From Blasia pusilla (lineage: Eukaryota > Marchantiophyta > Marchantiopsida > Blasiales): a DNA stretch of 64,000 nt. Made by a program: the position numbers and the translations under genes. The first letter of the stretch is position 1; each line of letters begins with the position of its first letter. The notes beneath the pieces were generated by a model. It did not search any database, was not told where the DNA came from, and saw nothing but the letters and a program-made list of their open reading frames with translations. Location: contig CM114272.1 in NCBI GenBank assembly GCA_050084515.1, positions 28,954,001-29,018,000 of the forward strand. The letters are read 5' to 3'. This document shows, piece by piece, positions 22,430-35,005 of the stretch.

Positions 22430-23390
22430 AATAAAAGTATTGAGTTTATGAAATTCCAGTGTCAACATTTAAAAAGATATTTTCAAAAATAAAATCAATA
22501 TGGGTTTATTGAGAAATTTTCATAAATTATAAGAAGAAAGATAAATTATCAGAGAAGATTTAAGAAGGAAGAGGCGAGGGCTTTAAAAAGTTCCTCTTAA
22601 AAAACTAGTGGAAGAGATTCGAAAAGATTTCAATCTTCTTTTTTAACACCTCCTTAATTTTTCCATCAAATCTATATCATTATGGGAGAGTGCCTTCTTG
22701 ATTTGCAAACGTTTCTATGTTTGAAAAGTGGCAATTGGCAACAAGAAAATGTTTCACATGGTACAAGCAGCAAGAAAAAAGATTGAATTTGTGTCCAGCA
22801 CCATTAATCATTTCCTTTAACGGGCTATACACTAACAAAAGCTTTTCAAACACTTTTTTATTTCCCGTGCATCGTACGGGCACCTTACTAGTCTCTTTTT
22901 AATGTCTTGGTTTGAGTGTCCTATCCCCATTTATTCATTACAATACATAAATAAAAACTTGAAATCTTCCACCCTTGTTTCTAAAAAGAGTTAACCATTC
23001 AACCCCTTCATCGTCTTGATTTTATTTTAGAGGAACTCCTTCGCCCTAAACTAATTAGAATCCCTTCAACCCCTTCTTAATCTCTTGTGCGTAATTTTTT
23101 TCATTTTTTTCAATAATCATATTATATTATAAAAAATACCTATTCTATTAATTAAAAATATTGAGTTTATGAAATTATAACGGATTTTAGTGAAATAAAA
23201 ATATATATTCATAAATAAAATCAAAATAATTATGCATTTCTTTTAAAAAGTCATTGATGATAAGGAGTAATATAAATCATCGTGAGAAGATTTAAGAACG
23301 AAGATAGAGCTTTTCCTTTTTAGAGACTAGTAGGTGTAATTCAAAAAATCTCCTTACCTTCTTTCTTTACACCTTCTTAATATTTTATAA
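22430..23390. repeat. AT-rich dispersed repeat, two diverged direct copies
   Basis: The copies near 22,435-22,660 and 23,155-23,385 share ttgagtttatgaaatt, then aaataaaatcaa, agaagatttaag, tttaaaaag/actagt and cttctttttacacctccttaa-type blocks in the same order, about 725 bp apart. They look like copies of one non-autonomous element. Confidence 0.55.
22680..22892 (+). mobile_element. Helitron-like 3' end
   Basis: The segment starts gagagtgccttcttgatt and ends with the hairpin CCCGT-GCATCGT-ACGGG (22864-22880), then seven bases, then CTAGT (22888-22892). A GC-rich hairpin closely followed by CTRRT is the 3' signature of plant Helitrons. A related copy lies at 41,945-42,246. No Rep/helicase is present, so it is non-autonomous. 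Confidence 0.55.
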
Positions 23391-24127
23391 ACTCTCTTTT
23401 TCAAAAACAAAAAAAAAACTTCAATGCATCATCCATAATTGTAGAAAATTTAACCCCTACCCCTTGATCTTCTTTATTTCATCCTCGATGAATCCCTTCA
23501 TCCTTAATTGATCCATCTCCAGCCCCATTGAGAGAAATTCATGTGGGAAAAGATTATGAATGGTAACGAAATTCATATGGAAAGAAATTGTGAGTGGTGA
23601 ATTGTTAATGGAATGCCCACGTATGGGCTATATAAAATGGAAGAAAAATATGAGTTGTCTCTAAAAGTTGTAATGAGCTTCCCTTTATCTCCTTTATTTT
23701 CAAGTCATTGACATGTGTCATTCAATGGGCTTATCAAGAGGCAACTTTCATTTATGGAATAGATTAGGGGATTTTGAATAGGTTATTGTGGAAGTTTTTA
23801 TTTATTTTCTTCTTTCAAAAACAAAAGGAAGGTTGGAAAGGGAGAGGGTATTTTTTTACTTCAATTCAAAGGAGATTACACATTAGGGATTAAGAAGGAG
23901 ATCAACCGAGGGAAGTTAATTCATTTAGGATAAAGAGCTTTTTTTAGGGTGCAAGAATGAAGGTGAAGAAATAGGGGTTAGTTTTTTATTCAATTAGGGG
24001 TGAAGGATGGGAGGTTTTTTATTTATTGAAATGAATAGATGATGATAGGATAGTCTAGTGAAGAGATGAAAAAGAGAATTTTAAAAAATTTGAGATATAA
24101 AGAAAGAAAGTTGGAATTTTTTAATTG

Positions 24128-24215
24128 TGCATTGCATGGGCATTAAGCACACCAACTAGTTGGTTTACATATTAAAAATAATAATAAATAAGAATGCCTG
24201 TGCGATGCACCGGCA
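24128..24215. mobile_element. Pair of Helitron-like ends around a CTAGT palindrome
   Basis: GTGCATTGCATGGGC (24127-24141) is followed by CTAGT (24156-24160), a plus-strand 3' end with a decayed stem. The terminus lies in the perfect palindrome accaactagttggt. About 35 bp further, gcctgtgcgatgcaccggc (24196-24214) forms another hairpin of the same family type, read best on the minus strand. The tail-to-tail arrangement is inferred. Confidence 0.35.
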
Positions 24216-27200
24216 TCAAAATTTAGCATATACAAAATTTATCATACTATCAATACCAATATTTTTTCTATCAGTGAAGCATTACAAAGTCTAAAATAAG
24301 CATACCAATATAAAACTTCACACATATAATGTTATTTTAATCTTAATCTAGAACTTCATTATATACAACATTTAAATCAGAAAAAATCTTGTCTCATTCA
24401 AATATAAGCTGGTGGAAAAAGCTCTGGTTCAAATAGAAGCCCTCGGAAACTTTCCCATATATTTGATTTGTTTTAACATTTTGTGCTAAGCAGACATTTC
24501 ATATGATTCTTTGGGAAAAACATTTACCAAAAGAGGTAACAACCAAAAAAAAATTTAAAAAATTCTAAACTTTTTTGCTAAATCTCCTAATAAATAATTT
24601 TATTTTTAAATGGGTAAAAATAAAGAACACTATGAAGACTTAAGAACATTTCATGACTATCCTCATTGATTTGGGAAAAAATAAATCTCCTTTCCGAGCC
24701 CCAATCTCTTCTTTTGTTATTTTTTTCTCCATCATGTGTAGGTATGGCTCTTCTTCAAAGGCATGCTTGTGACTTTTTGAGATCAATTTGCACAAAACAA
24801 CTTAAACTGTAGAGTATTTCTTATTCACCTACTATAGGCATAAGAACTTTACTTCAATCATCATAATGTCCTTGAGGATATTAACTCTTACGTAATGATT
24901 TTCAACTAATCATTTTAATTGCGATGCTTGAGAATATTTCTCTTTTGAGTTTCCTTTATATTATGTCTAGAGTAATATGAGATGACTTTTTACAAAACCA
25001 AATAGAAGTAGATACAATCGTGCAATTGATCACTTACATTTTACACATATAGGAAGATATTTGAGAGTGTTTATGCAATCTAATGTCTTTTCCATTGGGG
25101 CCTTCTTGAAATGGTAGCTTCCATATATTAAAGCGGCAAAAATTGAATGAGATAACCAACTATTCTTCTTAAGAGGAAAGGGATATCTCCCTAGGTTGAG
25201 ATTACATCTTGATCGTAATGGAGATGCAACTAAATGCACATATTTTAGAAGTGGATGGGGTATCATATCCGATATTTAAGGAGGAAGTTGCTCAATTGGG
25301 AATTTATGGTTTTTTTAGGATGATAAGTCATGAAGTGTCCTCTTGTTTCAAGGAAGCTTTTGAGATCCATATAAGATCCTTGCTCTTTGACTCTTTGACA
25401 CCATTTTAGCTCACAACACATTAACTTTACACTCTCAATTTTTCTTCCACTCATAGAATATGTCTTGTATGAAGGACGTGAGGTAATTCTAGATGTTTCT
25501 TTTCTTTCACTTCTTTCACTTCTTAGCACTCCTAGGGATGTAAAGCACGTATATGTCATCTTGCAAGTCCTTTTTTCACATTTGCGACTAGTTTGTGATT
25601 CCACTTTGTGAAAGTAATTTGTGAGCCATTTCGAGTCCAATGCGAGTCAATTGTCATTTGCGGCCATTTCAAACTTTGCAAGGCAATTGCAAGTAAACGG
25701 TGAATTGCACAAGATTAAAAGGTCTCCCAAACACCTTATATTAAAATTTTCTCATGTGAAAGATTGCACGGAAACGGACATGTCCACGGATATCCGCTGC
25801 CCAAATTTGAGCTCATAGCATAAACCTGGTCTGGCCTAGCTCATACCTCCATTCAACGGGCTCAAGCCTGCGCAGGTTCTACATGGCGCGCCTGCCGTGC
25901 GGGCCACAAAACCGGTGCGGGCTCGACCAACCCGTGTCTATATTTCGGGCTCGTCGGATATAGGCTGCGGGTGCTTAAGCCCGCATGGACATGTTCGTAC
26001 TAGGGACGATCATAAGTCCGCGGATATGGACATTTCCTTGTGCAACCCTACTTGTATGCATCATTGAGTGAGAGTTTCATGAATCGCAACTTGCGATTGC
26101 TGTGAGACACAATGGACTCGTAGAACTCTCCCATTGCAAGAGTTTAGGTACACTCATAAATGACTCACAAATGAACTTACAAAGGTACTCACAAACAACA
26201 TAATCTCGGCCATAAATTTCCATTTTGCCTCCAAACCACTCAATTTTTGCTTTTCTTCCCAACTTTCCAAACCTCCTATTCTCACTTTGCAATTATTTTC
26301 AATCCATAGTGGAGCTAAGTTTTTTCATTTTTTGGTAGAAATTTTATTGTATTTGTATGTTGAAGGATTTGTAGATGAGTGCAGTTCAGAATGTTACATT
26401 TTTTCAAAATTTTTGCTTCTAAATATAAGAAATAAAGGAGGGGAGAAAAAAGAAAAGCCATCTCTAAGAAAATATTGGATGGAGCAAAATCTCCCTTGAA
26501 ACAAGTGTTTTTAAGATCCACAAATAAGTCCAAACTGAGCAAAATAGTAGTATAAAACAACTACTTTATGAGTGCAAAAAACCACGACTTGGACTCGCTA
26601 TTTTCTAAATATTTCACGAGTGAGTAGTAAGGAATTTTTTTTCATCTTATTTATGACCATTCACACTTGCAGTCACCTCCAAATGACTCATAAAGATGTG
26701 AAAAAGTTTCAAATCATACACAAGCACATTACGAGTGTTTTGTGACTGATCTATAATTGAATTCCAAGTGACAGTTAGAAATAACACATTTGAATAGAAT
26801 TACAATCACTATTTGTGAGTCTAATTCTCTAATTTGCGAGCCAATTGTAAATGCAACATTAAAGTCCAATGCGATTGTACGATGACTATACTTGGCTAAT
26901 TTGCAACTCTCGTGACTTGCAAATTGGTTGTGAATATAGTAATATCTTAAAATTATTCTTCATTTTCCATCAGATTTTTGGATTTAATTCATTGAAGAAA
27001 ATTTGAATTTCCCAATGTTATAAAATCTTCTATGTTATTTTTTTAAGATCAAGGAAATAATTTATTTGATTATCCAACCACATCCCAATCTAACTAAAAC
27101 TCCTTATTCTTGTTTATATTTGGAGGAAGAAAAATTATTCCATAATTTGAAGGAAATTATTTGAAATAATTAGATTACGAGTTTTAACTTTGAATCAAAG

Positions 27201-28187
27201 GAAATAAATCTAAACTTTGGGATGCTATGCTTGATAAAATCAAAAGCATGGCCAAGCATACTTCTTCATCTATAAAGAAGTTCTCATTGATAGCTAGAGT
27301 GGATCACAAAACATATTTTTGTACAATATTCTTCAAGAAACTTTACAAAGTGTCGTAGTTATAGCTTTTGTTATCCTCCCATCTAAGATAGTTATTTTAT
27401 TATTAGAAGCAAATTCTATGACATAATCATGGTTTATGTTTCCAATGTATTTGACAGTTCTAGGAATAGAGGCATCAAGAAGGCTTCATTGAAAACCCAT
27501 TTCAAGTCCACACATAGTTACCTGTTGCGGCTAGTTTGCGAATCTAGTCAACTATTTTTCCATTGCAACTGCATGAACTTGCTGTGGACTTTTCACTCCA
27601 AGATTATGCTAATAGCTAGTCAATCTTCTTCCTATGAGACGTAGCAAAGCCTTTACCATTTCCAACTTATTATTTTCTCATTTTTTTCCCTCCTGTTTTG
27701 GCATGGGTGTAGACGATGGGGGTCAAAGTTTTGAGAATGGGTCGGGAAGAACAATATATAAGCACTTAGTGCTCCGTTCACATAGATTCTTGCTGGATGG
27801 GATGGTTAGAGAACGTGGTTGAGTTTTATATCCCATTTTAGTAGAGTATTATGTATCATGGATTGTGGAATTATCTGTATAATGGAAGATTAAAAATATG
27901 GGCGGAATTATGGGGAATTTATGGCTATGGTATGAGCCACACTTGCAATTTAGCTTTAGATTTTTTAGTTCAATGAGGCTCTATTTTGACCCAATTGTGA
28001 TTCTGATAATCATTCTAACTTTCTTACGATTACATTTGAGTGCTATAAAAAAAAATTGGAGTTCCATTGGAGCTATAAATTGTAATCCAAATTCTTACTC
28101 TTATGAATTTCTTGCAAGTGCGAGCACTTACAACATTGTAGACGTGTTGCGGCTACAATGTGGTTGTGGTGCAACTCTTGGAGTCTT
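24216..28187. other. AT-rich gene-free stretch
   Basis: No domain-bearing frame was recognised. Simple A/T runs and repeated words dominate (for example variants of actcacaa and aatttgcgagt at 26.0-26.9 kb). A GC-rich island interrupts it at about 25,840-26,040 (see separate entry). Confidence 0.5.
25835..26045. other. GC-rich island inside AT-rich DNA
   Basis: About 200 bp with ggcgcgcctgccgtgcgggcc and several cggg/gcccg words, in flanks that are mostly A and T. No frame or RNA fold was recognised. It may be a foreign insert or repeat scrap. Confidence 0.4.
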
Positions 28188-28238
28188 GGGTTTAGGGTTT
28201 AGGGTTTAGGTTTAAACCCTAAACCCTAAACCCTAAAC
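28188..28238. repeat. Head-to-head interstitial telomeric repeat
   Basis: Three TTTAGGG units and a TTTAGG meet three CCCTAAA units at a TTTAAA centre, giving a near-perfect palindrome that lacks one G on the left. Plant-type telomere sequence. Short flanking words (gcaactctt left, aagagttgt right) suggest that a slightly longer inverted repeat once framed it. Confidence 0.9.
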
Positions 28239-28899
28239 TCGCTCCAAATGTAGTAGTATCATAAGAGTTGTACTTATGTCTTCCGCATACTCATTTCTAC
28301 AAAACATACATCATTGTCACAATCTAATAAGCTCAAAAACTTGGAATCCATACTCAATTATGGAAACTAAACATATGATCATATACCAAAAGGTCTCTAG
28401 TAAATCTAGTCTTGAATCTAGTGTAGAAGCACACTCTCAAAAAAAAATCTCTCTACTATATCAAACCAAATTCACTCTCCCAGTAAGAGGTGTAGGGTTG
28501 CTCACAAGGCAAGAGGGATCATAGCTTTGTTGCCTCATGAAAACAAGTTCAACAAATAGCAAATGAGCTTCAAGCTCTCTTTGCTTGAGGTATAACATGT
28601 CCTTCTCCCTCTCCTAAGCCGTCTCTTAGGTAATATGTGCATATAAGTTAACTCTTTAACCCTATCCCTCTATACCATATGAAGAAGCATGTTCTATATC
28701 GAGAAGTCAATTAAGCTATAAATAGGGAACTTATTAAAAGAATCTGAGCTCCTCCAAATTTCATGTATATATGGCCCTATTGTTAGTTGCCTTTTTGTGA
28801 TCCATGTCACTTGAACAAGTCCAAAGTTAAGACTACCTATCCTATACACATCTAGGATACATCCATTGGCCTCGAGAGACACTAATGAGAGGTATAATC

Positions 28900-29640
28900 G
28901 AACGTAACAAATTTTTCCGTTTCAAGCACCACCCAACATGCACCGTAGACCTACAGATACTACTATTGAGCTAGGCTCAACTTTCCTATCAATATTTGGA
29001 AGATGATATGGCCCACAGTTACTGCTCTTGATCCAAAATTTTCTCCATAATGAGAGACTTTGCAATTGCACTAAAACTAATGAATCGCCTCAAATCCCAA
29101 GAATACACCAACTCAACTCACATTTGTAAGGCATAGAATGCATGAAATAGCCTTCATTTCCATCTATTAAACTCCTAAGCCAACAAGATACACTCAAAAT
29201 CTAATTGGGGAAGAACTTGCACTATCCTAGATGTAACTTGAGCCCATGTTCCTCCATTGATAAAAACACCTTGGAAAGATGTGGCTCGTGCTCCTCCACT
29301 ATGGTATTGAAGACTATGATATCATCAATTTAACATATAGGAAAAATCCCATCCATGATCCTCTGGAACCTTTTTGGTGCATTCTTTAACCCAAATGGTA
29401 AGAATTACCAATGATATAAACAATCCTTTCTATGAAGATCAATACCTCAAATTACCAATTTCTAAACATCCTCCAATTTGATAGGAAATCAGATGTATCT
29501 TGCTTTAAGATCCAATGAACTAAAGATCTTTGTATGCCTAATGACATGAAAGAACTTGTTTCCCTCATATCTTAGAATCATATCTATAGGTTTCAAGTGT
29601 ACACCGTACCTTTGTTTGTGTATATCACTTCAATCTAGAT
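28900..29640 (-). mobile_element. Decayed Ty3/gypsy reverse transcriptase
   Basis: On the minus strand, with several stops, one reads FSSLDLKARY (29530-29490), then LPFGLKNAPKRFQRIMDGIF (about 29400-29340), IDDIIVFN and EEHEPHLSKVF (29330-29260), and downstream LRRFISFSAIAKSLI (about 29090-29050). This is the order in Ty3/gypsy RT: SLDLKxGYHQI, MPFGLxNAPxxFQRxM, DDI, EEHxxHL, YRRFI. The catalytic box retains IDD. LTRs were not found. Remnant only. Confidence 0.75.
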
Positions 29641-31190
29641 TTTAGCGAGCACCAAAAATCTAGAGCAAATTATAAGTCATCAAAGCTCTTGAAGACATGA
29701 TTTAATACAATGATAATCTTGGTGGAACTCAACTTCATCCCACAAAATAGCACCCACATTTTAGATAGTAAGATGGACCTATACTTTGTAGACAAATATC
29801 CATCAAGTGAGAATCCAAGTAAGAATCTTTGGAGGTACAAACATCTCATGGCACGTAACCATCTTGTAGTCCATTGTGATAAAATATGCTTTAAGAAATA
29901 TGACTTAGTTGCAACATCCATCTACTGTTGCTACTCATAAAAATATCCGCAATCTACATCGATTGTTTCTATTGGGCACTGCATATAATTCATGGGTTTT
30001 TATGCTTATCCAAATAAAAACCTTGAATGGAGGTTGGGTTCATTCTTAAATATGGATAATTCGAGAGTTTGAACAGAGCATTATATTCTAATGATGATGG
30101 TGACATACCACATCCCCCCACACTTCCTCCCTAGTTTTGGTTGTCTTTGATCCAAAATGTTAGGCTTATCAAGAAGAAAATGATGCTTACTAAAGTCGAT
30201 ACCATCATGGACAATCATGTCTACGATGCTCACTCCCAACCATTCTTTAGCTAACAAGATGAACATGAAGTTCACGTGAGTGGTGTTTGAACATGGATAG
30301 TCGTTAACCACCATAGTTACATCATGGCATGAGGTAAGGAAGAGCAAGGCTTTCCGAGATGTGCAATGGAAGTAGGATTAATTATGACACTATGGTAGGA
30401 AGACACATAATTTGAAGTTTTTGGAGGGGGGCTTGAGGAAGAGGAGGACTATGGCGGACGTTTAGAATTTTGTTTGTAACTATTTCCATGGTGATCCAAT
30501 CTTTTCAATTTAAGGCCCAATGTGTTCATCTTCTCAAGCTTGAACTTTGGGTTCTTCTTTTTTCCACTTAAGATTGAGATTTCCAAAGTTCTTGGGATCT
30601 TTGGACCTCCTTCTCTCCTAAATGTGCTCATAGATTCCTATACGCAATTTCAAACATAGCGTTCTCCTTATAGAGTGATACCGGCTTACCATCGGTTTAA
30701 CGGATTCCTCTTGCTTTTTTGGATCTTTTGATACGGGCTGGGCCCAACACTACAAACTCATTCCCTCATAGCGGTCATTGGTGGATGGCTCACTTCCTCC
30801 CCCACATCCTCTTTTTCGGTGTTTCCAATTTCTTTCATAACTTTCTTCTCGAATGTCGGTTTTGGGCGTGTTTGGGCCTGTTTCGATCGTCTTGACAAGC
30901 TCGTTCTTTTGATATCAAATAGTTTTTCTAATTTTTCTTCCTTCTTTGTATGCGCCTATTTTTGTGTACGGGTTTATTTTAGGTCAATTCCTCCCAAAAG
31001 TCTTCCTTGCTCTTTCAACTCCTTACCTTATTGTTTCGCCCCTACATACGTTTAGAACATTGGAAATTCATATTCTTGAGCCACCTCTTCCGATTCCATA
31101 TCCATCACTTTTCCTTTTCAATTACTTTTTATATTTTTCTTATAGTAACTTTCAATCATAAATTCGGTATTGCCTAATCTTCATCTCTCC
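29641..31190. other. Gene-free stretch with possible retroelement scraps
   Basis: The minus-strand frame 30347-30081 (KEWLGVSIVDMIVHDGIDFS) may be another part of the same gypsy element, but no motif proves it. The plus strand from about 30,800 is pyrimidine-rich and leads into the retroelement ORF at 31.2 kb; it may be that element's 5' region. Confidence 0.3.
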
Positions 31191-31197
31191 ACTACTT

Positions 31198-32376
31198 TTG
31201 CTTTGTTCGTTATCCTCATGCTTTCTCCAAACCACGTTCCGTATGTCTTTTCTTGTCTTCGGAGACTTGCCTACCTTTACTTCTATGTCATCAGAGATGG
31301 AGTTGGATTCTCCATCTACTCACTTATCTGGTTTTATACGCCCTCCTAAAGCCATAACCTCTCCCCCTGGTTCACCTCCTCATCGTCGATCTCGCCATTT
31401 TCCTCCAGATGCTAATACACCCATTACACTCGCTACATTTCTTCCGGATTCTCCTCTTCTCCCTTCTTCGCCTTGTCCTATTGAGCCTAATCTTGATCTA
31501 TTATTACCAAATCCTTCTACTTTGCCATCCCCACATATCTCATCTATGCCCTTGCTTCCAACTCCCATCTATTCTACCCGAATCTCCCCTCTTCCTCCTC
31601 CTCCTCCTCCTTCCCCAACCTATTTACCCCCTCATCGTCGTCCATCACCACCTTTTGCACCTCCCACCTCCTCTCCTTGTAACCCTTCTACTTCTCCATT
31701 TGTATCAAAGGTTCGTTGAATACCTTGTGGTAAGGACTTTGCTCGTAATGGGATCAAAAGACATCAGCGGTACTGTCGATCCATGCATGGGCCTTCAATC
31801 CCTAACCCGATACCAACTCCTACTACACTCCCCACAACAACTGCTTGGACTTGGTTAAGCCAAATTGATCTCCTTTGCTCTTTCCATCCAGGTCTTCCTC
31901 GTCATAGACTCTACATTCGCATTCCTATTGCTCTTCGCCCCATCACCCAACAAGCTTTGCTATTCCCATTAGAAAGGTTAGCGCGTGACCCCATAGATAT
32001 AAATGCTTGGTATCTCCTATTACTCTTCCCACAATGGGTTTTAGTCCTCGTGATGGGTCATCACGAAACCTCCACACGTATTCAACGCTTTATGTCAGGG
32101 GATTGGGAGAATCTTCAGAATGAGCATGTACTTCGAGCTGAGGCCTTAGCTGCGGCTCATACCACTCAACATGCCAATCATGGGAGGCCTTCAATACAAC
32201 AACGCCCGAGCCGAAGTCTACTATTGGGGCAGGTTGGTGAGTTTTCACGCAGCTCGAGCATTGGGTCCTCTTTTCCCGGTTCCAAGTGCGGAAACAGTGG
32301 CTCTCTTAGAAGCTCTTCATCCTCCTTCAAGTGGCGATGCTCCATCTTTTGTGGAAGACTATACAACAGACCTTGA
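31198..32376 (+). pseudogene. Copy A N-terminal region with zinc finger
   Basis: Two frames in register, separated only by TGA at 31717-31719. The first part is rich in proline and serine (PLPPPPPPSPTYLPP). Right after the stop it reads IPCGKDFARNGIKRHQRYCR. If the stop was once a Cys codon, this gives C-x2-C-x12-H-x4-C, a DNA-binding zinc finger as at the N-terminus of R2-like proteins. Further on comes ENLQNEHVLRAEALAAAH, after which the frame shifts into the RT. Confidence 0.6.
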
Positions 32377-33634
32377 CTTGGAGCTTGATTTGGAGGTTTT
32401 CACTAGGGCTTTTCTGCATACTCCTCGCTTATCAGCAAGCGGGTTGTCAGGGATGGTTTTTGAGCATCTCCGCGATTGCTTTATCCCAGCAGATTCAGCA
32501 AGTGGCTTTGTCTCTCTATATAAGGTGTGTGCACATATGGCGGCAGGTCGTCTCCCATTCTCTATCTCTAGACTCTTAGGGGCTTGTCGTTTGTTGGCTA
32601 TGGATAAGCCTCCTTCAGGTGTGCGCCCTTTGGCTATTGGAGAGGTTTTATACCGCTTGGTCAGTCGATCCCTATGCTTGCAATTTCGTCCTCACTTTAG
32701 TGCCCACTTATTTCCTCATCAATTTGGAGTGGCAACTCTTGGAGGTTGTGAGGCTGTGGTGCATGGGATTCGCTCCACTCTTGATATTCATCGAGAGTGG
32801 GTAGCAATTCAAGTCGATGTGGCTAACGCATTCAATTCAGTTTCTCGTGCGGCCATCTTTGAGGAATTATTTTGTGCAGGAGGACAACTCGCGAGCCTCA
32901 TTCCATTTTTTTGCTCCTTCTATGCCTATGATACGCCCATTATCTATTCCCATCATGCTACTTCTGGGGAATATAGTATTCTACAATCGGCTTGTGGCAC
33001 ACGTCAAGGTGATCCCATGGGAGGCCCACTCTTTGCCATTGCCCATTTTCATGCCCTTCGAGCATCAGCTCAAGCATTTCCATCTTGTCTTTTCCCTTCT
33101 ATTGCTGATGATACTCACATTTTAGGTCCTCCTTCTGAAGTGGTTCCTACTTATACCCATTTTGTGGAGCAACTCTCTTTCTTAAACCTTAAAGTCCAAC
33201 CTAGTAAATGTGGAGTATGGTCTCCTTCATGCCTTCCCTCAACATTCACCCCACCTACTCCTGATTTTCCCATTTACATTGAAGGGGTTAGAGTTCTTGG
33301 GATCCCAATTGGCTTCATCGACTATGTCTCAAAGTTCTTGGATGAGGCCCTTTTGAAAGACGTGGAATGGCTTCATTTATTACCTCATCTTGGGGATCCC
33401 CAAGTGGCTTATGGGATTCTCTCCCAATGTTTTCTTCGACGTCCTTCCTACCTTCTTCGCACTTGTCCTCCCACTTCAAGCTTCTTACATTGGCTGGCCT
33501 CTTTTGATGCTTCTATCTTGGCAACTTTTGGTCAACTTCTTGGCCCGAATACCTTTGAGGGAGAGGATGGTGTCTTTGCTTCACGACAAGCTATCTTGCC
33601 TATTTCTTTTGGAGGGGTGGGACTATCCTCCTGA
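32171..33634 (+). pseudogene. Copy A reverse transcriptase
   Basis: 487-codon open frame. RT blocks: EHLRDCFIPADSASGF, MDKPPSGVRPLAIGEVLYRL, HQFGVATLGGCEAVVHGIRS, WVAIQVDVANAFNSVSRAAI (catalytic Asp at 32816-32818), GTRQGDPMGGPLFAIAHFHA and SIADDTHILG (33101 onward), where the usual aromatic before ADD is Ile. Then LGIPIG and FGGVGLSS in the thumb/connection region. The frame ends at a TGA, with the sequence continuing in another frame (LGSWALVASIMASRFLQGDT, 33640-33700). Confidence 0.9.
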
Positions 33635-33879
33635 TCACATCTGCTCCCCAGCCTTTTTGGGGAGTTGGGCGTTGGTAGCATCGATTATGGCTTCAAGGTT
33701 TCTCCAAGGAGATACACCTATCTTGATGGATCATATCGCCCATGTCGAGGAGGGGGACTTGTTATTTCAACAACAACTAAGATCTGCACTAGCTCTTCTT
33801 CCTCTTGCTACACAAGCAATTCTACCCCCTTTCAGTCAACTAATTACAGAAGGGCTTGATTGCCGTAGAATATAGAGAA

Positions 33880-34110
33880 GTTTTTGGGCCAATTTGACAG
33901 ACTAGTACTACTGGGAAGAAGCAAGCCGATCTGAGGGATTCTTTCAACATCCAAGGAATAGAAGTTGTAAATGACATGTGGGCGAAGTGTTTCTACAAAT
34001 ATGGAATACTATTCAACATAGTACGGAAGATGCTTTCAAACAAATAATGTTGGCAACAACAAAGGTAAAGGGTTACTAAAGTCCTAGTTGCAATTAGTTG
34101 TATACTTCAA
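33880..34110 (+). mobile_element. Small hAT-like transposase fragment inside copy A
   Basis: Between the RT and endonuclease parts the sequence reads VVNDMWAKCFYKYGILFNIV and, after a frame change, MLATTKVKGY then SPSCN. This resembles the plant hAT/DUF659 segment (FxxxGIPFNVxxxPxF, then GYxxPSYxxLRT). The flanking element has no such piece in its other copies. Short and broken, so tentative. Confidence 0.4.
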
Positions 34111-34249
34111 GAGCATATCTCCGAGAATCTGCATCAAATCAACTTTTCCAGCATTCTCTCAGAGGCACCCTCCGACGCTAATCGAGCTCGTCTACGTTCA
34201 TGTCTTGGTATGCAGGAGCGGGGCGTGGCTTTTGCAAATCCTCTTATTC

Positions 34250-35005
34250 TTCCATTTCGTCTTCCTCAAGTATATTCTCTTGACTTTGCGGTTACGTCTT
34301 GGACTTCCCCATCCTTCTCTCTTAGGTGTGACAAATTGTGTATGCGGGGATCCTATTGATGCCAAGGGTATCCATATTCTCCGATGTGCACATGGTGGAG
34401 AACGAACGGCCACACATAATGTCATTAGAGAGGCGGTAGCATCGGTGGCTCGTACGGCAGGATATACCGTTGGGCAAGAGTAACTCCATGTCCTACCTTC
34501 AACCACACAAGCAACCTCTCGTCGGAGAGTGGATCTTGTTATGTCTCGAGGTGGATTCCGGACACTAGGTGATGTGGTGGTTGTTGATCCAACACGTTCT
34601 GACTTGGTGTGTAGAGCCGCACATACCAAAGGTTTGGCGGCCGAAGCTGCAGCAAGAATCAAGGAGTTAAGTTATGTTGTGAGACATGCGACTGACGGAT
34701 TTATTCCGTTTGCATTGGAAGTATTCGGTCATTTACATGTGTCTTTTGATACTTTCTTGAAAACATGTGCTCACCACTCCCTCGAGAATCATCACCTTGC
34801 CCCTTCCCGTAGTCCTTCTCTCTTAGTTGTTACTACTTATTTTAGGCAATGCATCTCAGTGGCCTTACAACGTGCACAAGCCTTGGCATTAATACCTCGT
34901 GCGGAGGTGGTGGGAGGTCGCTCGCCTCGTCGTCCATTCACGTCTGACCAACCACTCGTGTTCTTGTCAGATTTGTTTCAAGTAATCAATTGTGTTGCTC
35001 GTTGA
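34250..35005 (+). pseudogene. Copy A zinc knuckle and restriction-like endonuclease
   Basis: Same frame before and after TAA 34481-34483. Knuckle: CVCGDPIDAKGIHILRC, a C-x-C-x9-H-x3-C pattern, followed by GGERTATHN. Nuclease core: VGQE, then RVDLVM, then GDVVVVDPTR, which fits the E...D...(D/E)xV pattern of RLE domains in R2-like elements. The C-terminal tail AARIKELSYV to CISVALQRAQAL is shared with the other copies. Confidence 0.75.

Noticed and set aside
28188-28238. A CRISPR-like array, from the regular short repeats
   Set aside because: The repeats are telomeric and without spacers; the genome is eukaryotic.
30081-30347. Second gypsy domain in the frame KEWLGVSIVDMIVHDGIDF
   Set aside because: No recognisable motif; kept only as a possible scrap.
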